Made by a program: the position numbers and the translations under genes. A stretch of DNA of 15,073 bases from Myxococcales bacterium. GTDB taxonomy: Bacteria; Myxococcota_A; Polyangia; Haliangiales; Haliangiaceae. Every line of letters starts with the position of its first letter. The stretch's first letter is position 1. Positions 1-8,334 of the stretch are shown piece by piece. The notes below the pieces were generated by a model that saw only the letters and a list, made by a program, of their open reading frames with translations, was not told the origin of the DNA and did not search any database. The stretch covers positions 1 through 15,073 of the forward strand of contig JADKKI010000071.1 of NCBI GenBank assembly GCA_016720595.1, given 5' to 3'.

Positions 1-1672
1 GCCGCCGGGTGCCACGTACAACGCGCCGCGGCCGGGGATCACGCTGCAGTGCGCGAGTGCGAGCTGCGCGAGGTTGCCGGGCGCAACTGTCAGCAGGCCT
101 TCGATCAGCACACCGTTGACGAAGCAGGCGCCGGCGTTGAGTGACCCCGCGGCAGAAGTGCCGCGCACGACCCAGTCGCCGACGACATGCGCGCGCACCT
201 GCCTCGCCTCGAAGTGGCCGGCTACCCGCGCGACGCTGCCGGGCGGCGCGCCGGTGATCGGCTCGAGCGACCATTCGCCGGCGACGATCAACAACTGCGA
301 ACCCTCGCCGATGTCGATCTCGAGCGGCTGCGGCGGGCTGGCGGCGCTGGTGCCTTCGTGGTCGCTGAGGCTATCCATCAGCACGATCACGCCGGTGCGG
401 CCGGGCGGCTGCAGGTTCCAGGCCGCGACCGCGTCGCGCAGGTTCGGGAAGATCGTGCCGCTGCCATCGTCGGGCAGCAGGTGCGAGACGCCGACCTGCC
501 AGACCGACGGGTCGAAGAAGCCGCCGTCGTCGCCAGCTTCAGAGATATCGATCGCGACCGATTTGTTCGCGGCGCGGACCGAGGCGCCGCGGTCGTACGG
601 GCCGCCGCCCATATCGCCCGAGAAGCCGTAGCTGCTCTGCACCCATACCTCGCGCACATCGAGACCCTGCGCGAACGCGAGCCGGCCGCGCGTCGGGTCG
701 AACGCCAGCGCGCGCGGTGTCGGCAGCGCGAGCTCGACATCGTCGGGATCTCGCAGAAGTACATGTCTTTGCGCCTCACCTCAACTGGCGAAATCTCACC
801 CGCGAGGCGCGCCCAGACGCGCAGCACCGGGTCGGCCTCGGTCATGAAGCGCGGCGCGGGCAGCGCGATGCCCTGACGCAGGCGTTCGAGCTCGGCGTTC
901 AGCGCCAGGCCACGCAACGGGCCGGGCACGTTGTCTTCTTTGGCGAGGTGCGTGATGGTGGTCTCGGTGCGTGCCGGGTTGAACAGTGGCGAGTCGCAGC
1001 CCACCGGTGCACGCTCCACCAGCCGCCGCAGTCGCGCGCGCTCGCGAAATCGGGCGCCGCGTCGCCCGGCGCGCCGATACCGATCGCGTAGCTGCGCAGC
1101 CGCCACAGGAACAGGCCAATGTTCGGGATGTTGTGGCGCCCGCCGCGGGTCGCGGCACGACGCACTTCGGCCGTGTGCGAGAACGGGTCGAACGCGCCGA
1201 GCGCGAAGCCGGCAAGCTCGGCGCGGGCCGCGTCGCGCACGCTGGGCGTGGCCGGCGGCGCGTGGCGCACGTGGTTCAGGTGCTGGGTGGTCGCGAGCCG
1301 CGCGAAGAACTCGACCGCGCGCGCCGGCCAGCCGGTAGTGTCGCGCGCGAGCTGCTCCAGCACCACCGCCGTGCCCTTGCGGCGCCGGTACGCGATCGTG
1401 TTCGCGACGTAGGCGCGCGCGCTGACGCCGGCCGATTCGATCGCGCGGATCGGCCGCACGCCGAGCAGGTCGCCGATGTAGGGCACGACCCACTCGTCGC
1501 AGGTCTCGATGAACCAGTTGTCGTAGAGGCCGGCGGTGTCGGCCTCTACCCGCTCCAGCTCGCCCTCGATTACCGCCAGCAACGCCCGCAGCGGCTCGCC
1601 CTGGTCGGCATCGCGCACGCGGTAGACCGCGGGCAGCAGCTTGTACAGCCGTTCGGGCATCAGCAGGCTCAT
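1..1672 (-). pseudogene. Phage tail protein I-like gene with long extension, twice frame-broken and cut by the left edge
   Basis: Homology-like sequence runs through three frames. From 1672 to about 1040 is the tail protein I (gpI/Tail_P2_I) domain: MSLLMPERLYKLLPAVYRVR, DEWVVPYIGDLLGVRP, ANTIAYRRRKGTAVVLEQLA and NIPNIGLFLWRLRSYAI. From about 1030 to 748 the sense frame moves by -1: VGCDSPLFN, TETTITHLAKEDNVPGPLRG and FMTEADPVLRVW. From about 746 to 1 it moves by -1 again: DDVELALPTPRALAFDPTRG, LDVREVWVQSSYGFSGDMGG, LLIVAGEWSLEPI, then GVLIEGLLTVAPGNLAQLAL and HCSVIPGRG, a repeat-like beta-helix style region running off the window. Each break equals one lost base (or two gained). The first is between about 1055 and 1010, the second at the GGG near 744-748. 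It could be a true pseudogene or two assembly errors. The gene is placed where Afp-type islands carry the protein joining the baseplate to fibres. Confidence 0.75.
899..1672 (-). CDS. Literal 5' open frame of the tail protein I gene (257 residues)
   Basis: If the sequence is taken at face value, translation from 1672 ends at the TGA at 899-901. The first roughly 205 residues are the tail protein I domain, and the last roughly 50 (after about base 1050) are out-of-frame nonsense rich in Arg, Trp and Cys. The domain itself is complete enough that a truncated product might still join the baseplate, but the extension would be lost. Confidence 0.6.
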   Translation of the reverse strand: MSLLMPERLYKLLPAVYRVRDADQGEPLRALLAVIEGELERVEADTAGLYDNWFIETCDEWVVPYIGDLLGVRPIRAIESAGVSARAYVANTIAYRRRKGTAVVLEQLARDTTGWPARAVEFFARLATTQHLNHVRHAPPATPSVRDAARAELAGFALGAFDPFSHTAEVRRAATRGGRHNIPNIGLFLWRLRSYAIGIGAPGDAAPDFASARDCGGWWSVHRWAATRHCSTRHAPRPPSRTSPKKTTCPARCVAWR

Positions 1673-4623
1673 GCGGGCATCTCCGTTAAGGTCAGTGCCG
1701 CCGGATTGATCAGCAACAGCTCGGCCGGCGTGGCGATGCGCGTCGCGGCGTTCCAGCGCGCGCCGAACGCGGGCACGGCGTCGAGCACGGCGCTGGCGGG
1801 CGGCGGGCCGTCGGCATAAGGCTGCAGTTCGATCAGGTCGACCGCGAGCACGCCGGCAACGGTGTGGATCAGCGCCATCACTTCGGCCGCCGTCACCGAT
1901 TGGCCGAGGTCGCGCGCCGCAAAGCCGAAGCCCTGCAGCAGCAGCGCCGAGACCGCCGCCTGCACGTCGGCAAAGCGATAGCGCGGGTCGATCGCGAGTT
2001 GCGCGCCGCAGCTGAAGTAGCGCTGCACGTAGGCCGCCACGGTGAAGCGCTGTGACGGGTCGCTGGCCGCAGCGATCGACTTCGGCAGGTTCGCCATCAC
2101 GTCGTCGCCGGGTGCATCGCCGGTGGCGCCGGCCACGGTGAGGTGGACGAGGTTTGCGCCATCGACCCACAGCACATCGGCACGCGCCTTGCCGATGTCG
2201 GGGTAGGCGCGCGCGTAGTCCTGGTAGTCGAGCAGCGAGACGACGCGCTCGAAGGTCAGCAGCGTCAGCGGTGCATTGCGCCGCGCGTCGGCCAGCTGCT
2301 CGGGGCCTTCGGCACCGCCCGCGGGCACCGGGTTGGTCACGCCGCGCAGGCCGAGCGGCATCGCGCGCAGCATCGTCAGCGTGCCGGCATCGACCTCGCC
2401 ATCGGCGCCGATGCCGCTGCGGTAGCGCGCGGCCACGTTGACGCTGCCCGTCGGCAGGCGCGCGCCCTGCACGCCGTCGCCGAAGATCAGCTGCATTCGC
2501 GCGTCGTTGTCGATGCGGGTCGCGTACACCGGCGCGTCAGGCGCCACGCCGTAGAGCGAATCGACCTCGTCCCAGCGCACGCCGCCCACGCGCACTTCGA
2601 GCGTGCTCTGCACGCCCTTCGGCGTGGGCGCCGAGAGAAACGTGGTCGGCGGCTTCTTCAGCATGAAACTCTGGTGCGGCTGCGAGGCATCGCCGCTGCC
2701 GAGCACCTCGGCGACGCTCTCGCCATGCGTGGCGTGCACGACGTTGGCGTTGATCTTCAGGCTGCTGCGGCGATACGAATACACGAGCGCCTTCCGCAGC
2801 ATCAGCGTGCTGCGGCCATCGGCGTGGACGATGTCGTCGAGCACCGCGATCTCGGCGGCGTCGACACCCGGCAGGTCACTGCGCTCGCCGGTCAGCGCGA
2901 TCGGCTGGCCGGTCGTCAAGCCGAGCACCATGCGGTCGAGTTCGATCGCGAGGTCACCGGCGGCGATCGGCGTGTCGATCGGCAGGTCGGCGAGCGGCAG
3001 CTTGCGGCTGGCGACGTGCGCGGTGCTGCTGCGGAAGCGAAAGTCTGGCAGGCCCGACTTCGTCAGCACCTGGCCGTCGGCGCCGGCCAGCGTCAGCGCC
3101 ATCGCGCGGCCCGACAGGCCGTAGTCGGCACGTGAGGTCTCGCGGGCGTCGAACACGCTGTAGGCCGTGGCCGCCTGGTCGGGCGCATCGAACACGACCC
3201 AACCGGCGCGGTTGAGGTTGGGCACGGCGCGTTCGAGGTAGGCGTGCGGCGCGATCGCGTTGCCTTGCGAGTCCTGCCAGATCGTGCGCGATGCGGCCAG
3301 CGTGGTGGTATTCGCGGGTGGAATCAGATCGCCCTGGTCCCACGGGTTCGGATACGCGTCGCCGTGAACGGGCGCCGTCGGCTTCGGCAGCACCGCCCAC
3401 CGCGGCGCGTTGTGGCCGAAGAAGCCGAGCTTCGCGCCGAACGCGAACGCGCCGGCCTCGGGCGCGATCGGCGGGCCATCGGCTGGTTTGGCGATCGCCT
3501 TGACGAGGCTCGTCGCGTTCCAGCGCTGGATGCCGATCATGGCCTGCAAGTCACGCTCGCGCCACGCCTGCGCCGTGACTGTGTTGGTCAGCGAGACGCT
3601 GGTGAACGGCACGCTGGCGATCTGCGCGCGCGCGAAACTCAGGACCGGCTTGATCACGTAGGGCACGATCCACTTGATGTACGGCGGCGGCAACGGCTGG
3701 GCCACGGCCGGCAGCGGCTCGAGATCGACCCGCACCCGCTTCAGCGTCGGCTCGGCGACCACGTCGACCGCGCGCAGCACCAGCGAGGCGAGAGCGTCGC
3801 CCTTCTTGGCCGAGAACAGGATCAGGTCGCCGCCGGCGATGCCGGTGGTCGCGTCGGTGAAGTAGACGCGGCTGACCTCGATCGCATCGATGTGGTCGTC
3901 GATGCTCAGGTCGGGGTCGAGTCGGAAAAGATCCGCCTTGCCCAGGTCGAGATGCAGGTTCGCGCTGCCGGCCGGAAAGCTGCCGCGTGGGCCGACCAGC
4001 ACGAGTGCCTTGCGCGCAACCGTGCCCGGCACATCGAGCAGGGCCATGTCGGCCGGACGCGACTGGCGTGGCAGCAGCGCGTTCCAGCCGGCACGCGCGA
4101 CGATCTCCGCGCTGGTCTCGAACACCTGCGGCAGCTTGCCCTGCGGCGGCACACTCTGCACCGGCGCGCCGCGCGCAAGCGTGCACACGCCGGGTGCGCC
4201 GGGCGCGTCTTCGACCGTGAACGCGAGGTGCACGCTGGCAGCCACGCCGGGCTTCAGCTCGTAGCCGATCGTGCGCGCGAGTTCGAGCACCGAGCGCCGT
4301 TCGGTCGCGGTGCGCAGAAAGCCTTCATTGGCGATGCGCTCCTGGTAGAAGGTGAGCACATCGGCGACGCAGGCACACGCATCGATCAGCGCGACGCTCG
4401 GGTCGGCGCTGCTGCGCGACAGCAGCCGCGCCAGGGGCCGCGGCGAATCGGCCTCGCCCGCATCGGCGCGCGCGATCGGCAGGCTCTGCAGCATGCGGGC
4501 GTAGAAGCCCGGCTGCGCATCGACGCGATAGCGCAGCGCCGGCAGGCCCGGGTCGTTGCGCCCCGGGGCGGGGGCATTCAGGCCCTCGCAGCAGTGGCAG
4601 TCGTCGAGCTCGTCGGCATCCAT
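1669..4623 (-). CDS. Second large baseplate J-like protein (Afp12/Pvc12-type)
   Basis: The protein has 984 residues (986 if the ATG at 4629 is used). It has a Cys cluster near the start (CHCCEG, about 9-14), as in many eCIS large baseplate proteins. The next conserved block is ALIDACACVADVLTFYQERI, then ANEGFLRTATERRSVLELAR and IGYELKPGVAASVHLAF (about 75-135). The J signature is at about 711-750 (IFGDGVQGARLPTGS, then RYRSGIGADGEVDAG). The C-terminal half has NPVPAGGAEGPEQLADAR and RVVSLLDYQDYARAYPDIGKAR, which is standard for this family. It is expected to pair with the preceding J protein in the hexameric wedge. The gene is intact, and its stop overlaps the start of the tail protein I gene (ATGA). 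It is the larger of the two J proteins. Confidence 0.92.
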   Translation of the reverse strand: MDADELDDCHCCEGLNAPAPGRNDPGLPALRYRVDAQPGFYARMLQSLPIARADAGEADSPRPLARLLSRSSADPSVALIDACACVADVLTFYQERIANEGFLRTATERRSVLELARTIGYELKPGVAASVHLAFTVEDAPGAPGVCTLARGAPVQSVPPQGKLPQVFETSAEIVARAGWNALLPRQSRPADMALLDVPGTVARKALVLVGPRGSFPAGSANLHLDLGKADLFRLDPDLSIDDHIDAIEVSRVYFTDATTGIAGGDLILFSAKKGDALASLVLRAVDVVAEPTLKRVRVDLEPLPAVAQPLPPPYIKWIVPYVIKPVLSFARAQIASVPFTSVSLTNTVTAQAWRERDLQAMIGIQRWNATSLVKAIAKPADGPPIAPEAGAFAFGAKLGFFGHNAPRWAVLPKPTAPVHGDAYPNPWDQGDLIPPANTTTLAASRTIWQDSQGNAIAPHAYLERAVPNLNRAGWVVFDAPDQAATAYSVFDARETSRADYGLSGRAMALTLAGADGQVLTKSGLPDFRFRSSTAHVASRKLPLADLPIDTPIAAGDLAIELDRMVLGLTTGQPIALTGERSDLPGVDAAEIAVLDDIVHADGRSTLMLRKALVYSYRRSSLKINANVVHATHGESVAEVLGSGDASQPHQSFMLKKPPTTFLSAPTPKGVQSTLEVRVGGVRWDEVDSLYGVAPDAPVYATRIDNDARMQLIFGDGVQGARLPTGSVNVAARYRSGIGADGEVDAGTLTMLRAMPLGLRGVTNPVPAGGAEGPEQLADARRNAPLTLLTFERVVSLLDYQDYARAYPDIGKARADVLWVDGANLVHLTVAGATGDAPGDDVMANLPKSIAAASDPSQRFTVAAYVQRYFSCGAQLAIDPRYRFADVQAAVSALLLQGFGFAARDLGQSVTAAEVMALIHTVAGVLAVDLIELQPYADGPPPASAVLDAVPAFGARWNAATRIATPAELLLINPAALTLTEMPA
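1681..1684 (-). promoter_or_regulatory. Ribosome binding site (GGAG) for the tail protein I gene
   Basis: GGAG lies 8 nt before the ATG at 1672, inside the end of the second J-like gene. It supports 1672 rather than the more upstream open frame as the start. Confidence 0.55.
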
Positions 4624-4625
4624 GC

Positions 4626-7124
4626 TCATGCTCCCGTGTCCACGTCGAACCGGATGCGGCCGTTCTCGGGCGCGTTCGGGTTGTTGTCGAGGCGCGCGAT
4701 CTCGAGCCGCGCCATCGCGATGCGACCGCTCGCGATCTCGCCATTCGCGCTGCGTCCGCGCCGCTGGAAGCGTGTCGGCGTGACGTACCCGACGCCGGGC
4801 ACGCGCATCGCGGTGGCGATCAGTGCGCTCAGGTAGACCGGCTGGCCAAAGCTGAACTGGTCAGGGTGAAAAAAGCCCGTCTCGCCGTTCGGCAGCCGCG
4901 TGCTGCTGAACGCATCGAGCAGCCGGCCTTCGACATCGGCCGCGAAGTAGCCGGGCAAGGTGCACACGTGCAGCTCGATGTCGAGCGCGACGAAGTTCGG
5001 GGCATCGATCTCGACATCGTGGCCGGCCATGCGGTAGCGTTCGATCATGTGGCGCAGGTCGGTCTCGAATTCGGCGTCGACCGTGTCGCTGCCGCGCGGG
5101 TCGACGGTGATGAACATCGTGTACCAACTGCCCGTCCAGCGCCGCGTCGCAACCGCGCGCTGCACGCGCGGCTCGCGTTCGGTGACGGCCGCGTAGTCGG
5201 CCGCGGTGACCGCGCGCTCCTGGCGGCGAAACGCCTGCGGCGCAAACAGCCGCGCCTCGGTGAGCGGTTGCGGGTCGATGCCGCCGACGGCCGCGAGCGG
5301 GTTGCGCACCGCGGTGATGCCGTCGGGGCCGAAACTGGCGACGACATGGCCGATCGCCTCGGCGCCGACGTTGCCGGCCGCGCCGTTGCCGGTGCGCAGC
5401 CGCGCGGTCAGCGCTTCGCCGGCGCGCGGCCGGCGGCCGTTGACGCCGTCGCCGAAACGCAGCACCGCATGACCGTCGTTCTCGGTCTCGACGACGAACT
5501 CGGCCGCATCGGCAGCGCTTGCGAGCAGGTCGTGCTGCACCGCCCAGCGGCGGCGGTCGCTTTCGCTGCGCAGGTCGAGCGCCGGGCGCACATCGGCCAT
5601 GTCGAGTTGCAACGCGGCGCTCGCGCTCGCGGCGCTATCGATCAGCGTCACCGCATCGCTGCTCGCCACGCGCACGCGGCCCTGCTGCGTGAGCGGCGCA
5701 ACCGCGCTACGATCGAGCGGGTAGCGCGGTACGCGACCACCGGGCAAGGCGGCGAGCTCGTCGGCGCGCGGCGCGCTGCGGCCGTGGTCGGCGAGCGCGA
5801 CATTGCCGCAGGCGCCGGCGAGGTCGGTCGCAAGCACGCCGCGGATTCGCTTCGACAGGCACAGCGCGAACGGCAGCGCATCGGCAATGCCCCACGCGAT
5901 CTCGACAAAGGGCTGGTCGGTGACCGGGTCGCGCCGTACCGGCGCGACGCCGCGCACGCCGCTGTTCAGCGGCGCTTCGGGGTCGACGCGCGTGAGCCGC
6001 ACCGCGTGCCGCTGCTGGCGATCGGCGTCGGCCGGCTCGCCGGTCGTCGTGCTGGCGAGCGATTCGAGGACCAGTACGTCGCCGACGCGCAGCCGCAACC
6101 GGTTCGCGTCGTCGTCGCGCAGGAAGGCCTGCACCGCGCCTTGCGGCAGACAGCACTCGTCGTCGCTCCAGGTGTGAAAGCGCAGCGCGTTGTGCGCGGT
6201 GTAAAGCGTGAGCGGCTGCAGCAGCTCGAAGACCTCGGCGCCGGCGTCGACGGCCTCCTGCACGAGCCCAGCGCCGATGCTGGCTGGCAGGCCCGGCACG
6301 CGCGTCAGCAACTGCGTGCCACCGAGGCCGGTCGTTTCGTCGCAGCCGGCGAGCGTCAGGCCGTCGGCCGCGGCGCCGGCCTCGAACACGACCCAGGTGC
6401 GCGCGTTGCAGCCGTCATGAAACGCGTAGTCGAGCAGCCGCGTGTGACGCCGCACCGAGGCGCGCTGGCGGGCCGTGCCGAGATAGGCCTCGGTCGCAAC
6501 CGCATCCTGAAAATACGAAAGCTCGTCGCCGCGGAAGGCGACCGCTTCAGCCAGCGTCACCATCAGGTCGGCGGCGTGGCGCTCGCGCCACTCGGGCATC
6601 AGCGCCGAGAGGCGGTCGAGCAGCAGGCGGCGAAAGCTCGCGTAGTCGCGCGCCAGGTAGTCGATCGCGGGGCCGGTGGCGGGCTCGGGCGGGCAGGCGG
6701 TATCAGTGCGGCAGTCGAAGTCGCTCGGGCAATCGACCTTGAAGCTGAACGCGATCTGCGCGAGCGCCGGGTCGATCTCGGCCGGCGGCGCGGCCTGGCC
6801 GGCATCGGCGACCAGGCGCAACACGTAGCGCGAGAAGTCGCCAGCGCTGGCCACGTCGACGAGCAGCACATCGTCGTGCCACGAGATGCCGGTGACCTGC
6901 GGATCGCGCACGCGCACCCCGCCGCGGATCTCGATGTTCGCGATGGTCAGCGGCGCGGCCGGCACCCAGTCGAGCGTGTGCACGAAATGCACCTGGAGCC
7001 GGCGCTGGCCAGGCAGCACTTCGAGGTAGGTGATGCCGTTGAGCAGCCGCGGCGGGCTCGCGAGCGCGGCCTTACGCAGCGCGTCGACGCGGCCGGGTGC
7101 ACTGCAGACGTACTGGCCACTCAT
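4626..7124 (-). CDS. Baseplate assembly protein J-like (Afp11/Pvc11-type)
   Basis: The protein has 832 residues and fits the 'putative baseplate assembly protein' family (TIGR02243-like) of phage-tail-like islands. Landmarks are the Cys-containing segment VDCPSDFDCR (130-139), IDYLARDYASFRRLLLDRLS (about 154-173), LSYFQDAVATEAYLGTARQR (about 202-221), and the baseplate J signature RFGDGVNGRRPRAGE at about 555-570 followed by LRTGNGAAGNVGAEAI. The C-terminus has YRMAGHDVEIDAPNFVALDI, a common tail of J proteins. It is expected to form the wedge core (gp6 equivalent) with the next gene's product. An in-frame ATG exists at 7259 but lies inside the gp25 gene. The ATG at 7124 is chosen because it overlaps the gp25 stop and has a nearby GAAGG. 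Confidence 0.92.
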   Translation of the reverse strand: MSGQYVCSAPGRVDALRKAALASPPRLLNGITYLEVLPGQRRLQVHFVHTLDWVPAAPLTIANIEIRGGVRVRDPQVTGISWHDDVLLVDVASAGDFSRYVLRLVADAGQAAPPAEIDPALAQIAFSFKVDCPSDFDCRTDTACPPEPATGPAIDYLARDYASFRRLLLDRLSALMPEWRERHAADLMVTLAEAVAFRGDELSYFQDAVATEAYLGTARQRASVRRHTRLLDYAFHDGCNARTWVVFEAGAAADGLTLAGCDETTGLGGTQLLTRVPGLPASIGAGLVQEAVDAGAEVFELLQPLTLYTAHNALRFHTWSDDECCLPQGAVQAFLRDDDANRLRLRVGDVLVLESLASTTTGEPADADRQQRHAVRLTRVDPEAPLNSGVRGVAPVRRDPVTDQPFVEIAWGIADALPFALCLSKRIRGVLATDLAGACGNVALADHGRSAPRADELAALPGGRVPRYPLDRSAVAPLTQQGRVRVASSDAVTLIDSAASASAALQLDMADVRPALDLRSESDRRRWAVQHDLLASAADAAEFVVETENDGHAVLRFGDGVNGRRPRAGEALTARLRTGNGAAGNVGAEAIGHVVASFGPDGITAVRNPLAAVGGIDPQPLTEARLFAPQAFRRQERAVTAADYAAVTEREPRVQRAVATRRWTGSWYTMFITVDPRGSDTVDAEFETDLRHMIERYRMAGHDVEIDAPNFVALDIELHVCTLPGYFAADVEGRLLDAFSSTRLPNGETGFFHPDQFSFGQPVYLSALIATAMRVPGVGYVTPTRFQRRGRSANGEIASGRIAMARLEIARLDNNPNAPENGRIRFDVDTGA
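4631..4635 (-). promoter_or_regulatory. Ribosome binding site (GGGAG) that decides the start of the second J-like gene
   Basis: GGGAG lies 7 nt from the ATG at 4623 but only 1 nt from the ATG at 4629. This spacing favours the start at 4623 (M-D-A-D-E), although 4629 is also in frame and would give the ATGA overlap. Confidence 0.55.
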
Positions 7125-7492
7125 GTCGGCACCTTCTGCGTGAAGCTGGCAATCCGGCTCGCCTGCGTGCGCAAGGCCGTGTAGCGCACCTGCACCGAGA
7201 GCGTCGCGTCGACGCTGTCGACCTGCACCTCGTCGATGCGCAGCAGGTCGCCGAGCCACTGCTGCAGCGCGCCCTGCACGAGCACCTGCAGCGTCGCGGC
7301 CAACTCGACGCTGTTGGGCGCGAAGACGAGCTGCAGCAGGCCGCAGCCGAAGTCGGGCCGGTTGACGCGCTCGCCGGGCACGGTGAACAGCACCTGCTCG
7401 ATCATGTCGCGCAGGTGAGCGTCGTCGTTCTCGGCTTCGGCGGTTCGGCCGCGACCATCGACCCGGTACGGGAAGGCGAGGTTCATGGTCAT
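7121..7492 (-). CDS. gp25-like baseplate wedge protein (GPW/gp25 family, Afp9-like)
   Basis: The protein has 123 residues. It has the hallmark segment IEQVLFTVPGERVNRPDFG followed by CGLLQLVFAP, the conserved 'lftpPGER..rPdFG.gL..lvF' of the GPW/gp25 family, and an ALQQWLGDLLRIDEVQVD segment near the C-terminus. In T4 phage and in CIS, gp25 links the baseplate wedge to the sheath and to J-type proteins. The ATG at 7492 overlaps the PAAR stop (ATGA); a second in-frame ATG at 7486 has an equally plausible upstream GGA, so the first two residues are uncertain. The stop overlaps the next gene's start (ATGA). Confidence 0.9.
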   Translation of the reverse strand: MTMNLAFPYRVDGRGRTAEAENDDAHLRDMIEQVLFTVPGERVNRPDFGCGLLQLVFAPNSVELAATLQVLVQGALQQWLGDLLRIDEVQVDSVDATLSVQVRYTALRTQASRIASFTQKVPT

Positions 7493-7809
7493 GTTCCGAT
7501 CACCCGCGTCTGCGCGACCACCGGCAGCAGCGGCGTGCCGGTCGGCGTACAAATCGCCTGACTGTCAAGCAGCACGGCGGGCACGCCACCGACGAACACG
7601 CGCGTGGCTGCGACCATCCACTGCGCTGTCACGCACGGGCCGTTGCCGCCCGGCGGCACGAAGGCACAGCCGGCGACGAGGTAAGGCGCGGCCATCGTCG
7701 CGACCGGCTGCCCCGAGACCAGCACGCGCGGATTCGGCGCGCTCGGCATGGCTTGGCCGCCGTGGCTGCACAGCACGGTGGCGCCGAGGTGGAGTAAGGG
7801 GCCGGGCAT
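7489..7809 (-). CDS. PAAR-like spike tip protein
   Basis: The protein has 106 residues, a usual size for a stand-alone PAAR-like tip. It contains the H/C-poor version of the repeat: GATVLCSHGGQAMP, VLVSGQPVAT, GCAFVPPGGNGPC and FVGGVPAVLLDSQAICTPTGTP. Four cysteines (C14, C48, C59, C87) together with H7 and H16 could bind a metal at the tip, as in PAAR proteins. It most resembles the eCIS PAAR-like (Afp10/Pvc10) proteins that cap the spike and help breach the target membrane. It lies directly after the spike gene, with a GGAG about 10 nt upstream. Its end overlaps the gp25-like gene by 4 nt (ATGA). In Afp/PVC the gp25 gene precedes the PAAR gene, so the order is swapped here. Confidence 0.85.
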   Translation of the reverse strand: MPGPLLHLGATVLCSHGGQAMPSAPNPRVLVSGQPVATMAAPYLVAGCAFVPPGGNGPCVTAQWMVAATRVFVGGVPAVLLDSQAICTPTGTPLLPVVAQTRVIGT

Positions 7810-7824
7810 GGTGGCTGCGCTCCG

Positions 7825-8334
7825 CTAGACGATCGTCAACGCGCCGGCGTTGACGGTAACGGTGGGGCCGGTCATCACGATCGACGCGCCCTTGCCGTTC
7901 TGGATGTAGATGCCGGTGTCGTTGACAATCAGCGTCGCACCGGTCGCGCTCTTCAGCATGATCCCGCCGGTCGGGCCGGGCAGGTCGCTGATCGTCAGGC
8001 CGTTCTGCAGCGGGGTCTGGAACGTGATCGCCTGCACCCCCGGCGGCGTGGCACGCGCGAGTACCGGCACCTCGGCGGCGCTGCCCCAGAAGCAGCCGAC
8101 CCAGATCGGGTAATCCGGGTTGCCCTGCTCGAACTCGATCCACACACCCGAGCCGATCATCGGCAGCGCGACCATGCCGTTCTGGATGCCCGCCACCGGC
8201 ACGCACGGCATCGCCCAGGTGACCGGAATCAGCCCGCCGACATCGGGCACCTGGACCTGCAGCCGGTTCATCTGCATCGGGTCGATGTTGTTGAGCACCA
8301 GGCCGCGGTACTTGCCAAAGTATTTTTCGCTCAT
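7825..8334 (-). CDS. Phage baseplate V/gp5-like spike protein (C-terminal half of Afp8/VgrG)
   Basis: The protein has 169 residues. The N-terminal OB-fold is recognisable from YRGLVLNNIDPMQMNRLQVQ, then VTWAMPCVP, MVALPMIGSGVWIEFEQGNP and PIWVGCFWG. This is the standard gp5_OB/baseplate V sequence pattern ('...G.VWVeFE.Gdpd.PiWvG.fwg'). The remainder is beta-rich and repetitive (GGIMLKSATGATLIVNDTGIYIQ, then GPTVTVNAGALTIV), as expected of the trimeric beta-helix needle. It probably trimerises on the gpD-like hub and carries the PAAR tip. A GAGG lies 8 nt before the ATG, and the gene overlaps the hub gene by 4 nt. The gene ends 15 nt before the PAAR gene. Confidence 0.9.
   Translation of the reverse strand: MSEKYFGKYRGLVLNNIDPMQMNRLQVQVPDVGGLIPVTWAMPCVPVAGIQNGMVALPMIGSGVWIEFEQGNPDYPIWVGCFWGSAAEVPVLARATPPGVQAITFQTPLQNGLTISDLPGPTGGIMLKSATGATLIVNDTGIYIQNGKGASIVMTGPTVTVNAGALTIV

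Noticed and set aside
740..1060. Programmed -1 ribosomal frameshifting, as in phage tail assembly chaperone genes
   Set aside because: The direction (-1) fits, but neither site shows a canonical X XXY YYZ slippery heptamer, two shifts in one gene would be needed, and the gene is not the tail chaperone.
3244..4836. A 530-residue plus-strand open frame
   Set aside because: It is Arg/His/Asp-rich without any domain and is entirely opposite the second J-like gene. It is the same kind of shadow as the other plus-strand frames.
4866..7184. A 772-residue plus-strand open frame
   Set aside because: It lies opposite the J-like gene, and its composition is Arg/Ala/Gly-rich without any family pattern. 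It is a shadow of high third-position GC on the minus strand.
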